The notes beneath the pieces are model-generated. The model had not been told where the DNA came from and searched no databases. It saw only the letters and a program-made list of their open reading frames with translations. A program made the position numbers and the translations under genes. This document shows positions 62,336 through 64,000 of a stretch of 64,000 nucleotides of DNA, piece by piece. The stretch spans positions 34,741-98,740 of the forward strand of contig NZ_GG695986.1 of assembly GCF_000159955.1 (NCBI RefSeq), given 5' to 3'. Position 1 is the stretch's first letter. Each line of letters begins with the position of its first letter. Source of the DNA: Paenibacillus sp. oral taxon 786 str. D14. Its GTDB lineage: Bacteria > Bacillota > Bacilli > Paenibacillales > Paenibacillaceae.

Positions 62336-63133
62336 TTATGCCAATTTCTCTAAAAGGCCATGGAGTTCGGACAAATGTTTGATCTCATAATCCGGTACGA
62401 TATCGCCGGTAAGCGCTTTGCCGTCCCGATTAATCCAAACGGCCGTCATCCCCACGCTAAGCGAACCTTTGATATCCGTCGTCAGCTTATCGCCGACCAT
62501 GATCGCTTCATTCGATTGAATCCCTAACCGTTCCAGAGCATGCCGGAAAATGGACGGGTCCGGTTTCCCCTTGCCGAAATTTCCGGAGATCACAATCTCA
62601 TCAAAATAAGGCGCCAGCTCAGGCACTCCGTCCAGCTTCTCCTGCTGCAATGCCGGACAGCCGTTCGTGAGCAATAGCAGCTTCACCTTGCCTTGCAATT
62701 CCTTCAGAACTTGAAAGGTCTCCTCATACACATGAGGCCGGGCACGCCGTTCGCGTCCAAACTGTTCCGCCAATTCGCCGGCCAGCTCCTCGTCATCAAC
62801 GCCAAGCGCAAGCAGACCGCGCCGCCAGGATTCCTTGCGATAGGTTGGAGCTAACTGCTCCAGCTGACGGAATTCCGGTTGTTCTCCGGCAGAGAACGTC
62901 GCCCATAACCCCTCAAACGGATTGATTCCAATCATCGTCGTGAAAGGATACGTTTCGTAGGATTCATACAGCCCCCGCGCTTCCCGGCGTACGGCTTCTT
63001 CCAATTGCTCGGGGTTTAATCCATTAATCTTAGACGCAGCGCTTTCACACGTTGCAGCAAAGGCTTCTTTTACGCTCCGTTCATCCCAGAGCAGCGTGTC
63101 ATCCAGGTCAAAACATACCGCCTTGATCGTCAT
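62336..63133 (-). CDS. HAD-superfamily hydrolase (YfnB/YjjG-like)
   Basis: This 265-residue protein starts IKAVCFDLDDTLLWDERSV (motif I), has a helical cap (about 20-110), motif II in LLLLTNGCPALQQEKLDG, and motif III/IV in GKGKPDPSIFRHALERL and MVGDKLTTDIKGSLSVGMTAVWINRDG. This is typical of YjjG/YfnB nucleotidase-like phosphatases. ATG 63133 follows GGAGAGGG; an upstream start at 63163 lies before that site. Confidence 0.93.
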   Translation of the reverse strand: MTIKAVCFDLDDTLLWDERSVKEAFAATCESAASKINGLNPEQLEEAVRREARGLYESYETYPFTTMIGINPFEGLWATFSAGEQPEFRQLEQLAPTYRKESWRRGLLALGVDDEELAGELAEQFGRERRARPHVYEETFQVLKELQGKVKLLLLTNGCPALQQEKLDGVPELAPYFDEIVISGNFGKGKPDPSIFRHALERLGIQSNEAIMVGDKLTTDIKGSLSVGMTAVWINRDGKALTGDIVPDYEIKHLSELHGLLEKLA

Positions 63134-63178
63134 TCGTCCCAACCCTCTCCATTCATATCGCAAGTGTATTTAAAAGGA

Positions 63179-63709
63179 TTATTCCTTCTCCAGCTTCACA
63201 TGATGGGTGTCAGCATACAACTGCAGGCGCGCAGCCATCGCTTCCGTATCAAAACGGTTGCGGGTGCGGTAGAACACCCACTTCGGTTCCCGCGTCTTCG
63301 GTTCAATGACGATTTTGTTCCGGCTCACCTTGATCTTACTGATGTTACCGGCATCCAACATCCGGTCGCGGTTAAACTTCGAAGTGTACAGCCAGCTCTT
63401 GTTCACGCGTAAATATGGCTTACGCAGGAAGATCACCAGGGCCAGTACGAAATACAAAAAGATCGTCGCCCAGAACAATACCGAGTTCACTTCCTCTGTA
63501 TTACCGATCAACCCGACGATGGCATACAGCAGAGCTAACAGAACCAAGGCGGTAGGCAAAATGAAATTCCGCCCTTTAAATACGTCGCCTTCCCCATTTG
63601 CTCCAAGCGAAGTACGAGGGTTCCGCGTCCCTTGTCCGACATTGGGACCTTTGCCTTTCTTATACATTCTTCGTTGATTGCGTTCTACTTTTCGGTCAAA
63701 CGACCCCAT
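63179..63709 (-). CDS. Two-TM membrane protein of unknown function
   Basis: This 176-residue protein has a basic N-terminus (about 1-48) rich in Lys/Arg/Gly, two TM helices (ILPTALVLLALLYAIVGLIG and SVLFWATIFLYFVLALVIFL), and a cytoplasmic C-terminal domain of about 80 residues with beta strands (RVNKSWLYTSKFNRDRMLDAGNISKIKVSRNKIVIEP). The shape recalls PH-like YdbS/YokE-type domains, but I do not claim it. GGGAGG precedes the ATG. It is 12 bases before the DUF896 gene's end, probably co-transcribed. Confidence 0.82.
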   Translation of the reverse strand: MGSFDRKVERNQRRMYKKGKGPNVGQGTRNPRTSLGANGEGDVFKGRNFILPTALVLLALLYAIVGLIGNTEEVNSVLFWATIFLYFVLALVIFLRKPYLRVNKSWLYTSKFNRDRMLDAGNISKIKVSRNKIVIEPKTREPKWVFYRTRNRFDTEAMAARLQLYADTHHVKLEKE

Positions 63710-63721
63710 ACCTGTTCCTCC

Positions 63722-63895
63722 CTATTTATCTACAATCTCGATTGACTCGAGCTGTTGCCGAAAATTTCTGCGAACGTTTTGCAGATACGTTTCCCGAAGC
63801 TGGGCTCTTTCCAAGATCTCATCTTGCGATAATCCTTCTTGTTTCGCTTTGCGAGCCAGCTCGTTAATCCGCTTAACCAAAGCATCAATATCCAT
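63722..63895 (-). CDS. DUF896 (YnzC-like) small protein
   Basis: This 57-residue protein forms a helical hairpin: MDIDALVKRINELARKAKQEGLSQDEI, then ERAQLRETYLQNVRRNFRQQL. It matches the UPF0291/DUF896 family, which in Bacillus subtilis includes YnzC beside the SOS gene yneA. ATG 63895 follows AGGTGG; the longer reading to 63931 has no ribosome site. The function is unknown. Positions 63896-64000 hold a loose TTGACA/TGTCAA dyad (about 63960-63985) that may be its regulatory region, but no SOS box is recognised. Confidence 0.9.
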   Translation of the reverse strand: MDIDALVKRINELARKAKQEGLSQDEILERAQLRETYLQNVRRNFRQQLESIEIVDK

Positions 63896-64000
63896 AATTC
63901 CACCTGCTTCTTTATATACTATGCTTCCCATGATGTCTCACAGGGCATTAATTCTTACTTTGACATGAGAAAAAGAGCTTGTCAAGGCGCGGCAACCCCT

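Noticed and set aside
63932..64000. SOS (LexA) box ahead of the DUF896 gene, by analogy to yneA-ynzC
   Set aside because: No CGAAC-N4-GTTCG-like sequence is present; only a loose TTGACA/TGTCAA dyad.
1..64000. Mobile elements, CRISPR arrays, prophage, tRNA or rRNA genes
   Set aside because: No transposase, integrase, spaced direct repeats, tRNA-like cloverleaf or rRNA sequence was recognised on reading.

Overview
This 64 kb window looks like chromosomal DNA from a spore-forming Firmicute of the Paenibacillus type. The evidence is indirect: roughly 50% GC, strong Gram-positive ribosome binding sites (AGGAGG-like), frequent TTG and GTG starts, lipoproteins with L-x-G/A-C lipoboxes, a c-di-AMP riboswitch ahead of a LysM gene, and a glycogen operon, PDH operon and B12-dependent MetH typical of that group. 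I see no rRNA, tRNA, insertion sequence, phage or CRISPR array. Most genes read on the minus strand, in compact operons that often overlap by ATGA.

Layout: 1-510 start of a LysM exported protein behind a c-di-AMP riboswitch; 641-3082 polar amino-acid ABC importer with a terminator inside the operon; 3272-9808 alpha-glucan metabolism (neopullulanase, GlgA, GlgB, divergent GlgC); 9892-14654 operon of a PhnC-like ATPase, FG-GAP-like lipoprotein, OmpR regulator, sensor kinase and acetyltransferase; 14779-17948 MFS transporter, divergent regulator and HAD hydrolase; 17960-23342 TopB, GltD, DfrA and ThyA; 23395-27588 surface proteins, including a frameshifted phosphodiesterase-like lipoprotein; 27668-30582 ArsR regulator plus a four-domain persulfide-handling enzyme; 30636-36801 methyltransferase and the pdhABC-lpd operon; 36974-42029 esterase, TRIC channel, ThiN, NlpC/P60 hydrolase, a response regulator with a degenerate receiver, and a MoeB/ThiF enzyme.

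The most unusual region is 42144-52887, a ten-gene minus-strand operon for a Tad/type II secretion-like envelope machine. It encodes a Ser/Thr kinase fused to a ParA-like domain, a CpaB/SAF protein, two degenerate ParA/TadZ-like proteins, a TadA-like ATPase, a single long protein that appears to fuse TadB- and TadC-like platforms, and four small membrane-anchored proteins. No prepilin peptidase is visible in the window. The operon starts from a good promoter followed by a multi-stem leader that ends in an intrinsic terminator and can also fold onto the ribosome binding site. This is the best candidate for an undescribed regulated system.

52919-64000 is mostly housekeeping: a fusion of a cyclic-phosphate-processing receiver domain with an RlmM-like RNA methyltransferase, two base-excision-repair enzymes (Nfo and an Fpg/Nei glycosylase), a NagD-like phosphatase, RNase Z, MetH, a YtkA-like lipoprotein, a HAD hydrolase, a small membrane protein and a DUF896 protein. 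Positions of promoters, terminators and dyads were read by eye; all family assignments come from recognised motifs, not from a database search.
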